Shown: in pieces, positions 36,466-44,863 of the stretch
Numbering within the stretch: position 1 is the first letter of the stretch
Layout of the letters: each line of letters starts with the position of its first letter
Assembly (NCBI GenBank): GCA_003635195.1
Contig: PYIY01000201.1
Coordinates: 1-64,000, forward strand
Direction: 5' to 3'
DNA length: 64,000 nt
DNA from: Candidatus Poribacteria bacterium
GTDB taxonomy: Bacteria > Poribacteria > WGA-4E > WGA-3G
Program-made: the position numbers and the translations under genes
Notes under the pieces: model-generated
The model's input: only the letters and a program-made list of their open reading frames with translations
Databases searched by the model: none
What the model was told of the DNA's origin: nothing

Positions 36466-37908
36466 ATGAAACAGATAATTAAACGCACAAGTCGCGTGGT
36501 ATTAGCAGTTTTCGCGCTCTTTACTTTGATTGTAAATGCCAATGCCCAACACGACTGGACAGAGCAGGTCGCCGCCTATAAACCGATGGTGGTGAATGTG
36601 GAAACCTCCTCAGAGGTCGTCTTTGAAACGGAAGTGAAAGGCACGAATTTTGCCACCGGTTTTGTTGTAGATGCAGAACACGGTATTATCGCCACAAACC
36701 GCCATGTCACCGGCAGCAGCCCTTCTTATGTCAAAATTAACTTCCACGACGGTAGTTTTACAGAGGCGCGTATCCTTTATTACGATCCTACGCACGATTT
36801 CGGGTTTTATCAGATTGATCCTGCCGAGGTTGAATTTGAACTCCAAGCCGTTGAACTCGGCGAATGGGATGCCCTCTCCCTTGGCGATGAACTCCTGCTC
36901 ATCGGGAATAACGAGAAAGAGGAATATACAATCAAATTTGGGAGAATTACGAACCTGAATGTTAACAAGGGTGACCGACATTCGAGTTACATTCACACCA
37001 CATTTGATCGGACAGGTGGCTCAAGCGGAAGTCCTGTCTGGAATACTGCGGGGCAAGTGATCGCGATTCACGCACGCGGCACGGATACCTCCAGTTTTGA
37101 ACTGCCAATTGATTACCTCCACGATGCACTTGAGTTGATTCGGAACAAGATATCAATCCAACGCGGCGAAATCGGTGTGGACCTGGAACTCGTCTCTATT
37201 GGTGAAGCCATCAAACACTTTAATTTTCCAGCAGAGTTGCGAAAAGAGATTGGTCCCTCAAAAGCTGGGACACCCAAGGTCATTCAAATCGAATCCATTG
37301 TGCCGAGAACAACGGGTGAGGCGGACCTCCGCGCGTCCGATATTATCTATCGCATCAATAACGAAATCATTAAAGATGAACTCTATACCTTCGATGCTAT
37401 TCTGAATCAGAACGTTGGGAAAAGCGTCAATTTGGACATCTATCGGAACGGCGAGAACCTGAGTATTGATGTCCCTGTAGAGGACTTAGAGGCGAAGAAG
37501 GTAACTCGCTTTGTCAGATTTGGGGGTGCAATTTTACACGATATTACACCACAACTCCGCCGCATCCTCTTCCTTGAGGCTGACGGTGTCTATTTACCGC
37601 ACGCCGAGAGGGGTAGTAGTTTCTCACGTGTCGGTGTGCAAGAACGAAATGGGAACTCTAAGATAGTCATCCTCGATATTAACGGAAAACAGATCCGCAA
37701 TCTTGATGACTTCATTGAGGCGTGTAAAACGATTACGGATGGACAGCATACCTACGTTGTAGTTCGAGACTTTAATCTGTTCGACAGTTCACCAACACCG
37801 AAGAGTTTAACGGTCAACCTCAAATTCGGTCCGTTGCAACAGTTTGAATGGAACCAAGAGGAATTGGACTGGAAAGAGGTGGAGCAGCCATCAGCCGTCA
37901 GCCATTAG
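36466..37908 (+). CDS. HtrA-like serine protease with PDZ domains
   Basis: 480 residues with a signal peptide (about 1-27). The trypsin-like domain has His80 (TNRHVT), Asp111 (PTHDFGFYQ) and Ser187 in GGSSGSP, an intact catalytic triad. Two PDZ-like regions follow (about residues 255-335 and 385-450). It would act in the periplasm as a quality-control or processing protease. The last residues (PSAVSH) are encoded by a repeat (CAGCCATCAGCCGTCAGCC), so the C-terminus may have been extended by it. Confidence 0.88.
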   Translation: MKQIIKRTSRVVLAVFALFTLIVNANAQHDWTEQVAAYKPMVVNVETSSEVVFETEVKGTNFATGFVVDAEHGIIATNRHVTGSSPSYVKINFHDGSFTEARILYYDPTHDFGFYQIDPAEVEFELQAVELGEWDALSLGDELLLIGNNEKEEYTIKFGRITNLNVNKGDRHSSYIHTTFDRTGGSSGSPVWNTAGQVIAIHARGTDTSSFELPIDYLHDALELIRNKISIQRGEIGVDLELVSIGEAIKHFNFPAELRKEIGPSKAGTPKVIQIESIVPRTTGEADLRASDIIYRINNEIIKDELYTFDAILNQNVGKSVNLDIYRNGENLSIDVPVEDLEAKKVTRFVRFGGAILHDITPQLRRILFLEADGVYLPHAERGSSFSRVGVQERNGNSKIVILDINGKQIRNLDDFIEACKTITDGQHTYVVVRDFNLFDSSPTPKSLTVNLKFGPLQQFEWNQEELDWKEVEQPSAVSH

Positions 37909-37963
37909 CACTATGACGCCACAGAGGTCTCTTGCTGAAGGCTGATAACCGACGGCTATTTGA

Positions 37964-38770
37964 CTACTGAAAACTGATGGCTAACTCAATGAAATCAGAC
38001 GCGAAATGCTTTTCAAAAATTCTGGCGTAGTTGATATGGATGCCTTTCCAAGCAACCCCCATTCCGACTGTCCATGCCCCGTTTGAAAAGCCGAGTCGGA
38101 CAGGGACAATAGGAAACCGATCCCACTCGGCACCGATGTACAACTCTGGTGTTGTTCTGTCAGTTGGGAACGCAATATCTACTGAGAATTGGTACGCGTC
38201 GTAGCGATAAGCGGTGCCGAGTGTCAGCCATTGCGTACCATAACCTTCGAGGTTTTGTGCAAGGCATCCGAATTTGAGGTTCGGGCGCGGTTTGAAAAGC
38301 AACCCGATGTCATAGTTCGTCTGATAGCCAAAGAATTGGTAGACATCGGAGGGGTGCCTTCGCTTAAACTTGAGACTTAATCCTGCGGCGAAATAGGGAC
38401 CGAATTGGTGGGCAACACTGTAGTAGTTGAAATCAGGAACGCCGCTATCAACACCGATGGCGATTTTGTTGCCCCAGAAGAGACTGTACCCGCGGTAGCT
38501 ATAGCCGACACCTTTCGGGTCGAACCGATAATCTTCTCGGTTGTAAAACTTATTGACCCCGAAAAGTTTCACACCTTGCCACTGGATGAGTCCAGCAGGA
38601 TTCCAGAAACCAGCAGTGGCATCGTCAGCGACAGCGGTGAAGGCATTTCCTATCCCTAACGCACGCGCACCGACATAGAGCGGACGCGCCGATTCAAATG
38701 GGAACTCTGTCTGTGCAGATATTGGCGTTATCAACCATAGGAAACATAGGACAGTATAGGTAGTTTTCAT
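37964..38770 (-). CDS. PorV/UPF0164-like outer-membrane protein
   Basis: About 268 residues from ATG 38770 with a signal peptide ending near ISAQ. The mature part begins with FESARPLYVGARALGIGNAF and AVADDATAGFWNPAG, the opening seen in PorV/PorQ and UPF0164-like barrel proteins. Many aromatic beta-strands follow. The C-terminus ends in Phe-Gln after a strand, fitting outer-membrane insertion. Function (secretion or transport) cannot be set from sequence. It has no adjacent gene on its strand. Confidence 0.65.
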   Translation of the reverse strand: MKTTYTVLCFLWLITPISAQTEFPFESARPLYVGARALGIGNAFTAVADDATAGFWNPAGLIQWQGVKLFGVNKFYNREDYRFDPKGVGYSYRGYSLFWGNKIAIGVDSGVPDFNYYSVAHQFGPYFAAGLSLKFKRRHPSDVYQFFGYQTNYDIGLLFKPRPNLKFGCLAQNLEGYGTQWLTLGTAYRYDAYQFSVDIAFPTDRTTPELYIGAEWDRFPIVPVRLGFSNGAWTVGMGVAWKGIHINYARIFEKHFASDFIELAISFQ

Positions 38771-38812
38771 CGTCGATAATTTAGCATGAAACGTCCAATA
38801 TAGCAAGGGAAT

Positions 38813-38950
38813 GGTTGTCAGTTATCAGTTTGCCTCACAGTGAGAGTTGTCGGTTAAGAAGGGTTTGGCGTGCATCAAAATTTCTTTAACTGAAAACGGA
38901 TAACCGAAAGATTTTTCACAGAAAAATCGTACTGATAACTGACAACTAAC
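38813..38950. repeat. TTATCAGT-family repeat (E3)
   Basis: Flanked by GTTGTCAGTTATCAGT and ACTGATAACTGACAAC. It ends 4 bp before the rsmI ATG and so forms its leader; I see no Shine-Dalgarno there. Confidence 0.75.
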
Positions 38951-38954
38951 AAAC

Positions 38955-39656
38955 ATGCAAAACACGCCATCTGGCACGCTTTACCTCGTTAGCACACCGA
39001 TCGGAAATTTAGAGGACATTACCTTGCGTGCCCTCCGCATCCTCAGAGAGGTAGACCTCATCGCTGCTGAAGACACACGTCAAACACGCCGTCTCCTGAC
39101 GCACTACAACATTCAGACCCCCCTCACAAGCTACTTTGAAGGCAACCAGCAAGTAAAGTGCGACAAACTGATTGATCGCATGAAAACGGGTGAGACGATT
39201 GCTCTTGTTTCAGATGCTGGCACACCTATCATTTCAGATCCAGGGTATCCACTCCTGCGTGGCTGTATCACCTCGGAAATCCCTATCATTCCGATTCCCG
39301 GTGCGTCAGCAGTCATCACAGCAGCATCCGTTTCTGGACTACCGCTGCATAACTTTACCTTTGAAGGTTTCCTCTCTCCGAAATCGGGGAAAAGAAAGCG
39401 TCAATTAAGTGTACTCACTGATGAAAAAAGAACGTTAATCTTCTTTGAATCTCCGCATCGTCTCCGCCGCTTCCTTGAAGATGTCTTTGAAGTGATAGGT
39501 GAACGCGACATTGTCGTCACACGCGAGTTGACGAAAAAATTTGAAGAGATATTCCGCGGGAATGTCAGTGAGGCATTGGAGAAATTCCGAGAGACCGAGC
39601 CGCGCGGAGAATTTACAATCATTATTGCTGGCAAAAGGAGGAAAGATGACAGTTGA
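38955..39656 (+). CDS. rsmI: 16S rRNA (cytidine-1402-2'-O)-methyltransferase
   Basis: 233 residues. TPIGNLEDITLRAL, the AEDTRQTRRLL helix, SDAGTPIISDPGY and PGASAVITAAS are hallmark segments of this SAM-dependent enzyme, which modifies C1402 in the decoding centre. It starts immediately after repeat E3. Its stop (39656) overlaps the start of the next gene (39646) by 11 bp, so they are co-translated. Confidence 0.93.
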   Translation: MQNTPSGTLYLVSTPIGNLEDITLRALRILREVDLIAAEDTRQTRRLLTHYNIQTPLTSYFEGNQQVKCDKLIDRMKTGETIALVSDAGTPIISDPGYPLLRGCITSEIPIIPIPGASAVITAASVSGLPLHNFTFEGFLSPKSGKRKRQLSVLTDEKRTLIFFESPHRLRRFLEDVFEVIGERDIVVTRELTKKFEEIFRGNVSEALEKFRETEPRGEFTIIIAGKRRKDDS

Positions 39657-40584
39657 TGGAATCTCACAGATCGCCGTTATCGGTGCAGGACTGATGGGCC
39701 ACGGCATTGCACAGGAATTCGCATGCGCGGGCTATCGAGTCCTGATGCACGATGTCACCGATGAACACCTCAAAACGGCACGCACTCAGATTGAGAGAAA
39801 CCTCGGTGTGCTTGCTGGAAACGCTGTTATCGCAAAAGAGAAGATCGCGCCGACACTACAACGAATTCAGACTGCCACCGAACTGTCTACAGTCGCTGAG
39901 CAGGCGGATTTTGTCGTCGAAGCCGTTACCGAGAATTTAGCGTTAAAACAGCAAATCTTTGAGGAATTAGATGCAATCTGTCCATCCGATACAATTCTGG
40001 CGAGCAATACGACCGCATTAATGCCGAGCCAGATCGGTGTGAAAGCGAATCGTAAGGATAAGATCCTCAACACACACTATTTTAATCCGCCCTACCTGAT
40101 TCCGTTGGTCGAACTCATTCGCAGCCCTGATACCTCTGATGAAACGGTTGCGGTAGCGTTTGATCTCTTGACGGCTATCGGGAAAACGCCGGCGATTATT
40201 GAGAAAGAAGCACTCGGTTTCGTGGGACCGAGATTGCAAGCCGCTTTAATTCGGGAAGCGTTCGCTATTGTAGAACAGGGCATCGCCAGTGCAGAAACTG
40301 TTGATCTTGTCGTGCGGAACAGTTTCGGACGAAGACTCAGTGTCGCGGGTCCTTTTGAGGTTTTTGAACTTGCGGGGTGGGACCTCGTGCTTGCCGCCTT
40401 TGAAGAACTCTATAAAGACCTCAACAGTTCAGCTGACATCAATCCGCTTCTCCGACAGATGGTTGAATCCGGTAAACTCGGCGTAAAGTCTAAGGAAGGT
40501 TTTTATATTTGGACAGATGATAAAATACAGGAACTTCGAGACCGGATGAATCAGGCATTGATACAGCAAGCCAAAAATACATAG
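39646..40584 (+). CDS. 3-hydroxyacyl-CoA dehydrogenase (HBD type)
   Basis: About 312 residues from ATG 39646, which follows AAAGGAGG and overlaps rsmI; the longer frame from 39541 is unsupported. VIGAGLMGHGIA is the NAD-binding motif, NTHYFNPPYLIPLVE carries the catalytic His, and GFVGPRLQAALIREA begins the C-terminal domain. It oxidises 3-hydroxyacyl-CoA in fatty-acid or butyrate metabolism. The stop codon TAG (40582-40584) lies inside the terminal repeat of a MITE-like element that begins at 40581. Confidence 0.92.
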   Translation: MTVDGISQIAVIGAGLMGHGIAQEFACAGYRVLMHDVTDEHLKTARTQIERNLGVLAGNAVIAKEKIAPTLQRIQTATELSTVAEQADFVVEAVTENLALKQQIFEELDAICPSDTILASNTTALMPSQIGVKANRKDKILNTHYFNPPYLIPLVELIRSPDTSDETVAVAFDLLTAIGKTPAIIEKEALGFVGPRLQAALIREAFAIVEQGIASAETVDLVVRNSFGRRLSVAGPFEVFELAGWDLVLAAFEELYKDLNSSADINPLLRQMVESGKLGVKSKEGFYIWTDDKIQELRDRMNQALIQQAKNT

Positions 40585-40697
40585 GACTTACGCAAATTGA
40601 GCAGAAAAGGAACCTCTCTTACTCAAAAAGTAGTTATTTCGGTATTCTTAACCCCCTAAATCCCCCTTATCAGGGGACTTTAAGAGGAAATGCACAA
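40581..40697 (-). mobile_element. MITE-like element, copy 1
   Basis: It begins with ATAGGACTTACGCA (40581-40594), followed by AATTGAGC, and contains ACCCCCTAAATCCCCCTTATC. It matches the reverse complement of the element at 57014-57135, with a degraded far end (about 40690-40697). It overlaps the stop of the upstream dehydrogenase and ends about 15 bp before the VTT gene start. Confidence 0.7.
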
Positions 40698-40712
40698 ATC
40701 AGTAAACAGACG

Positions 40713-41399
40713 TTGTTCGGTTTCCGCTCACAAAAAACGTTTTTTATCTTTCTGCCTGTGATTCTGGTTGGGCTGATTGTTCTGGGAATCCATCACAAAC
40801 GGGTTTGGGAATATCTCCTCGAACTTACTGCTGCTTTTCAGAGCATAGAAACAGCACGTGCTTACATCGCCGGTTATGGCGCGCTTGCGCCTGTTATATC
40901 AGCGGTTCTTATGATCTTTCAGAGCGTGATTGCACCGTTGCCAGCGTTCCTGATTACCTTTGCAAACGGCACACTTTTTGGATTCTGGTGGGGTTCGCTC
41001 CTGTCCTGGAGCAGTTCGATGGTTGGCGCGGCATTCTGCTTCTATATCGCCCGGTACCTCGGTATAGAACGGATTACACGACTCATTAGCCAACCAGCAG
41101 TTGACAAGACAAACGATTTTGTTGAAAAATATGGCACTTACGCTATTCTTATTGCCCGCTTGGTGCCGTTCATCTCTTTTGATGTTGTCAGTTATTTTGC
41201 AGGGGCGACTCGGATGCGGTTTCTCGGTTTTTGGATTGCGACTGGCATCGGTCAACTGCCAGCCACCTTGGTTTATTCTTATCTTGGAGACAGAATCTCT
41301 GCACACATCAAACTGATATTGTGGAGTTTCTGTATTTTAATTTCATTATCAATTATAATATGGCTTGTGAAAAATCGAACCCGTAGCAGTGCTTTGTAA
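40713..41399 (+). CDS. VTT/DedA-like membrane protein (TVP38/TMEM64 family)
   Basis: 228 residues with membrane spans at about 10-28, 55-80, 85-115, 165-190 and 200-220. The pattern PLPAFLITFANGTLFGFWWG and the later LIARLVPFISFDVVSYFAG are typical of the VTT fold, which is thought to move lipids or act in envelope maintenance. The start is uncertain: the TTG at 40713 is the first candidate, and the MITE lies just upstream, so the N-terminus may have been affected. Confidence 0.75.
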   Translation: MFGFRSQKTFFIFLPVILVGLIVLGIHHKRVWEYLLELTAAFQSIETARAYIAGYGALAPVISAVLMIFQSVIAPLPAFLITFANGTLFGFWWGSLLSWSSSMVGAAFCFYIARYLGIERITRLISQPAVDKTNDFVEKYGTYAILIARLVPFISFDVVSYFAGATRMRFLGFWIATGIGQLPATLVYSYLGDRISAHIKLILWSFCILISLSIIIWLVKNRTRSSAL

Positions 41400-41454
41400 G
41401 CCCAATTTATTAAAACAGGCATCGGGGTTAGAACCCTTCACACAATATGAAGTT

Positions 41455-42225
41455 ATGAAACTACACATTGTCCTTTCCCTCACCTTTACAATGATCTGCG
41501 CTTGTCAGCCAACGGCCCCACAAAATTTCGCGGATAAACAGCGAAGATCCCCTCGCGTCCGGGCAGCGTTTGCAGAAAAAGACGGCCCACTTCGCAGCCT
41601 GTTCGCAGACCAAGGGCTCCCCTATCCACCACAGCAACTCTTTATCCGAATCTTCAAACAAGAAAAGATTTTGGAAGTCTGGGCATTTTCAACATCCGAT
41701 GCCGTTTTCAAACGCGTGAAACACTATCCGATCTGCCGCACATCAGGAAATTTGGGGCCCAAAAGACGTGAAGGTGATTTGCAAATTCCGGAAGGTTTTT
41801 ATCACATTGATAGATTTAACCCGAAAAGCAACTTTTATCTATCGCTCGGCATTAATTATCCGAACCAAGCGGATCAGGTTTTGGGCACAAAAGGCAACTT
41901 AGGGGGCGATATATTCATACACGGCGGCTGCACAACAATCGGATGTGTTCCAATTACTGACGAATATATTAAGGAAGTCTATTGGTTAGCAGTGCAAGCA
42001 AAATCAAACGGACACGCAAAAATCCCTGTGCACATTTTTCCAACAGAATTGGACGATCGGACAATGGGACGCTTAAAGACCACCTTTCCAAATGACGATG
42101 CTCTAATAAACTTTTGGAAAAATCTGAAAATCGGATATAATTGGTTTGAAAAGTCTCGGAAACTGCCCAAGATCTCTGTAAATCGGCAGGGTGTGTATCA
42201 GTTTTCAGACCCCGCGTTGGAATAA
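41455..42225 (+). CDS. L,D-transpeptidase family lipoprotein (YkuD)
   Basis: About 256 residues from ATG 41455. The signal peptide ends with a lipoprotein-like Cys17 (ICAC). The catalytic YkuD motif IHGGCTTIGCVPIT, with His then Cys, is intact. It would cross-link peptidoglycan or anchor proteins in the periplasm. It has no cognate binding-domain partner in the window. The preferred start avoids the 22-residue extension from 41389, which overlaps the VTT gene. It ends 13 bp before the next gene. Confidence 0.85.
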   Translation: MKLHIVLSLTFTMICACQPTAPQNFADKQRRSPRVRAAFAEKDGPLRSLFADQGLPYPPQQLFIRIFKQEKILEVWAFSTSDAVFKRVKHYPICRTSGNLGPKRREGDLQIPEGFYHIDRFNPKSNFYLSLGINYPNQADQVLGTKGNLGGDIFIHGGCTTIGCVPITDEYIKEVYWLAVQAKSNGHAKIPVHIFPTELDDRTMGRLKTTFPNDDALINFWKNLKIGYNWFEKSRKLPKISVNRQGVYQFSDPALE

Positions 42226-42238
42226 AGGAGGATACAAA

Positions 42239-43216
42239 ATGGTACGTATAGGTGTAGTTGGAGTCGGCGGCATGGGAAACGGCCATTGCAACGCACTCCC
42301 AAACGTTGAAAATTGTGAATTTGTAGGTGTCGCGGATCTTCGCTTAGATGCAGCGCAAGCTGTGGCTGAACGGCATGAAATCCGCGCCTTCCAAGACTAT
42401 AAGGAATTGTTTGATATCGCGGATGGTGTTGTTGTAGCTACGCCACCCGTTGCACATACACAGGTCGTCGTTGATGCAGCGGAGGCGGGGGTGCATGCTT
42501 TCTGCGAAAAACCGCTCTCTTTGACGCTCGCTGACGCAGATGAGATGATAGAAGCATCGGATAAGGCGGGAACGCATCTGATGGTCGGACAGGTCCTACG
42601 CTTCTATCCTGTCCACGAACTCGGTAGACAGATGGTGGACAATGGCGACATCGGAGACATCACCTACATCGAAACCGACTATTCGGGCCCATATAACGCC
42701 CCGCGCGGTAGACCGGAAAGCTGGTACGGCACCGTTGGTGGACTCTTGGAGAACGGCATCCACAAATCCGATCTGATTAACTGGTTCGGTGGCACTGCAC
42801 TGACCGTCGCCGCTGAGGTAGGAAGTTTCTCCGGACACGACGATTGGGAGGATTATACGATCTCGCTCATCCGCTACGATTCGGGCGCGGTCGGTATTTT
42901 AAGGTGGGGCGGTTTTCTCGGCGCGCGCGGTACTAATGATACAATTATTGACGGAACCGAAGGTTCGCTCCGTCTGAATATGTCAGCGGATCTCGCCTAT
43001 CTTAAAAAGCGCGGCGGCGACTGGGAAGAAATCGTTCCGAATCGCGAGGGACCGCATGGTGTCGTCGGTGAGTTAACCCATTTTGTTGACTGTATCCGAG
43101 AAGACAGAACCCCTATGATTGATGGCAGAGGTGGAAAACATGCCGTAGAAGTCGTTTTGGCGACTTACGAATCGGCGAAAGAGGGAACCAAAGTCGCGCT
43201 GCCGATGGAGGAATAG
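42239..43216 (+). CDS. Gfo/Idh/MocA-family oxidoreductase
   Basis: 325 residues from ATG 42239, which follows AAAGGAGG. The NAD(P)-binding start VVGVGGMGNGHCNALP and the ATPPVAHTQVVVDAA, CEKPLSLT pattern are typical. The substrate is a sugar or inositol-type polyol, not identifiable here. A second, different member of the family is at 49655. No transporter or kinase gene is adjacent. Confidence 0.88.
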   Translation: MVRIGVVGVGGMGNGHCNALPNVENCEFVGVADLRLDAAQAVAERHEIRAFQDYKELFDIADGVVVATPPVAHTQVVVDAAEAGVHAFCEKPLSLTLADADEMIEASDKAGTHLMVGQVLRFYPVHELGRQMVDNGDIGDITYIETDYSGPYNAPRGRPESWYGTVGGLLENGIHKSDLINWFGGTALTVAAEVGSFSGHDDWEDYTISLIRYDSGAVGILRWGGFLGARGTNDTIIDGTEGSLRLNMSADLAYLKKRGGDWEEIVPNREGPHGVVGELTHFVDCIREDRTPMIDGRGGKHAVEVVLATYESAKEGTKVALPMEE

Positions 43217-43320
43217 AAGGGCTCGGCTGGAAGGCTGGAAGGGCGGAAGGATGGGAAAACCCCAACTTTCCAACCTTTGAGCCTTCTAACCCTCCAATCT
43301 TCCAACCTGCCAATCTTTAA
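43217..43320. repeat. GGAAG-type palindromic repeat
   Basis: Purine-rich GGCTGGAAGGCTGGAAGGGC then pyrimidine-rich CCTCCAATCTTCCAACCTGCC form an imperfect inverted repeat filling the gap to the next gene. A partial copy is at about 44215-44252. Confidence 0.55.
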
Positions 43321-43325
43321 AGCCT

Positions 43326-44195
43326 ATGCTCTTCCTCGTTCTCAATATCGTCCTACTTTCCGGCTTTGGACTTTTTCTCAAGCATGCCAAAAACAACCAA
43401 CAACGCCTAAACCCAATCGGCTTTGTCAACTACCTCACCGCGTTCTTTATCAGTATCTGGGTACTCTCTCAGGAATCAGACTTTGAATTCTCAAAGTTGA
43501 CCTTCGCGTTAGGCATATCAAACGGTGTGACGTATGCGCTCGGATTTGAGTTGTTCACTATCGGTATCCAGCTCAGTGGGATCGTCGTCACGGCTGCGCT
43601 CGTCAGACTGTCGATTGTGATACCGATTCTGGTGGCGATGATATTCTGGCAAGAGATTCCAAACCTATGGCAAACCATAGGGCTTCTTTTAACCTTCCTG
43701 GCGATTCCACTCCTCAGCCAGCGGGAAAAAGAGCCGACTTATGCATTCACGCCTGACAAGCCGGAAGTGCCTCAAGGTTTGGGGTTCGCTGTTGCTATTA
43801 CGATCCTGTTGGTCACTGGTATCTCACGGCTCACGATGAAAGCCTTCAACGAAATGTGTCCTATTGACGAGAAATCGCTCTATATGAGTCTGCTTTTCGG
43901 TGTCGCCACAGTTATCTATTTCGGTATATGCCTCTATCAGAGAATATGGCCCAGTTGGTGGGAAGTCTTCTATGGTGTGTTGATAGGTGTTTGTAATGTT
44001 GGCGGGAGTTGGGCACTGCTCATCGCCCTTGACCATGTGAGTGCTTTGATCGCTTTTCCGATGTCAAGTTCCGGTGGCGTGCTGTTCACGATGTTCGTCG
44101 GTATGGTGTTCCTCCATGAACGGCTGAGTCGGACATCTCTCATCGGTGCCTTGGTTGCAACGATTGCATTAATATTTGTCAATTTGAAGCCATGA
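43326..44195 (+). CDS. EamA/DMT-superfamily transporter
   Basis: 289 residues with about ten membrane spans arranged as two repeats; each half has the EamA-like pattern, for instance ALGISNGVTYALGF and GVLIGVCNVGGSWALLI, and a conserved GALVATIALIFVN end. It is probably a drug/metabolite exporter; the substrate is unknown. The start at 43326 lies 5 bp after the GGAAG repeat. Confidence 0.8.
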   Translation: MLFLVLNIVLLSGFGLFLKHAKNNQQRLNPIGFVNYLTAFFISIWVLSQESDFEFSKLTFALGISNGVTYALGFELFTIGIQLSGIVVTAALVRLSIVIPILVAMIFWQEIPNLWQTIGLLLTFLAIPLLSQREKEPTYAFTPDKPEVPQGLGFAVAITILLVTGISRLTMKAFNEMCPIDEKSLYMSLLFGVATVIYFGICLYQRIWPSWWEVFYGVLIGVCNVGGSWALLIALDHVSALIAFPMSSSGGVLFTMFVGMVFLHERLSRTSLIGALVATIALIFVNLKP

Positions 44196-44293
44196 TCCGT
44201 TCATCTTTTCCACTTTTCCAGCCTTCCCACGTTCTATTCTTCCAACCTAAAGTTTTGACAAAATATTTACATACTCCCTATCCCAAATCAAAT

Positions 44294-44322
44294 TTGACTT
44301 TAGGCACAAAATATGGTATCAT
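44294..44322 (+). promoter_or_regulatory. Promoter of small membrane protein gene
   Basis: TTGACT (44294-44299), 17 bp, TATCAT (44317-44322). The ATG at 44350 follows CAGGAAA. Confidence 0.6.
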
Positions 44323-44349
44323 TATGAAAAATTGGGATTCTCAGGAAAA

Positions 44350-44832
44350 ATGCGAGAGAGCGTAGAACTTGTCATCCGAAGCATCCATCTGATCGCGTCA
44401 ATCGTCTGGTTCGGAGGCGTACTCTTTTCTACTTTCATCGCAATGCCAATCCTGCGGCAAAATTTGCCACCACAAGACCTGTTAGCGGTCCACAACCGTT
44501 TTGGGACTTGGATACGATTGATGATTCATGTCCTTCTGACAACGGGGGCGATGGTATTCTTTATCGTTGCATGGAATAACGGATTTTTTGCGCAGCAGAA
44601 TGGCAGCGACTTCAAGACCTACATGTTAATTTTCGTTGCAAAACTTGCAGCGTTTGGACTCATGGCACTCTTTTGGGGGCTATATAGTTCGCTCTATCGG
44701 CGGCACCTTGAGGTTATGCCACCAGACAGCGAAGCACATCACAACCAGAGTCCTTATATCAATATCTGGAGAGGCTTGACGCTGATTGCAGGCTTAATCG
44801 TTTTCGCACTCACATTGTTAGTAAAAAACTGA
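44350..44832 (+). CDS. Small four-helix membrane protein, CopD/DUF4149-like
   Basis: 160 residues from ATG 44350 with four membrane segments. VIRSIHLIASIVWFGGVLFSTF at the N-terminus and a conserved His/Trp early in the first helix resemble CopD-type or DUF4149-like proteins that may bind copper or heme. The last segment is LIAGLIVFALTLLV. It has its own promoter. A radical SAM gene with a heme-type C-terminal domain follows 31 bp downstream, which could be related. Confidence 0.65.
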   Translation: MRESVELVIRSIHLIASIVWFGGVLFSTFIAMPILRQNLPPQDLLAVHNRFGTWIRLMIHVLLTTGAMVFFIVAWNNGFFAQQNGSDFKTYMLIFVAKLAAFGLMALFWGLYSSLYRRHLEVMPPDSEAHHNQSPYINIWRGLTLIAGLIVFALTLLVKN

Positions 44833-44863
44833 TTTCAAAACACTCTATCTCTTCGCTATTAAA

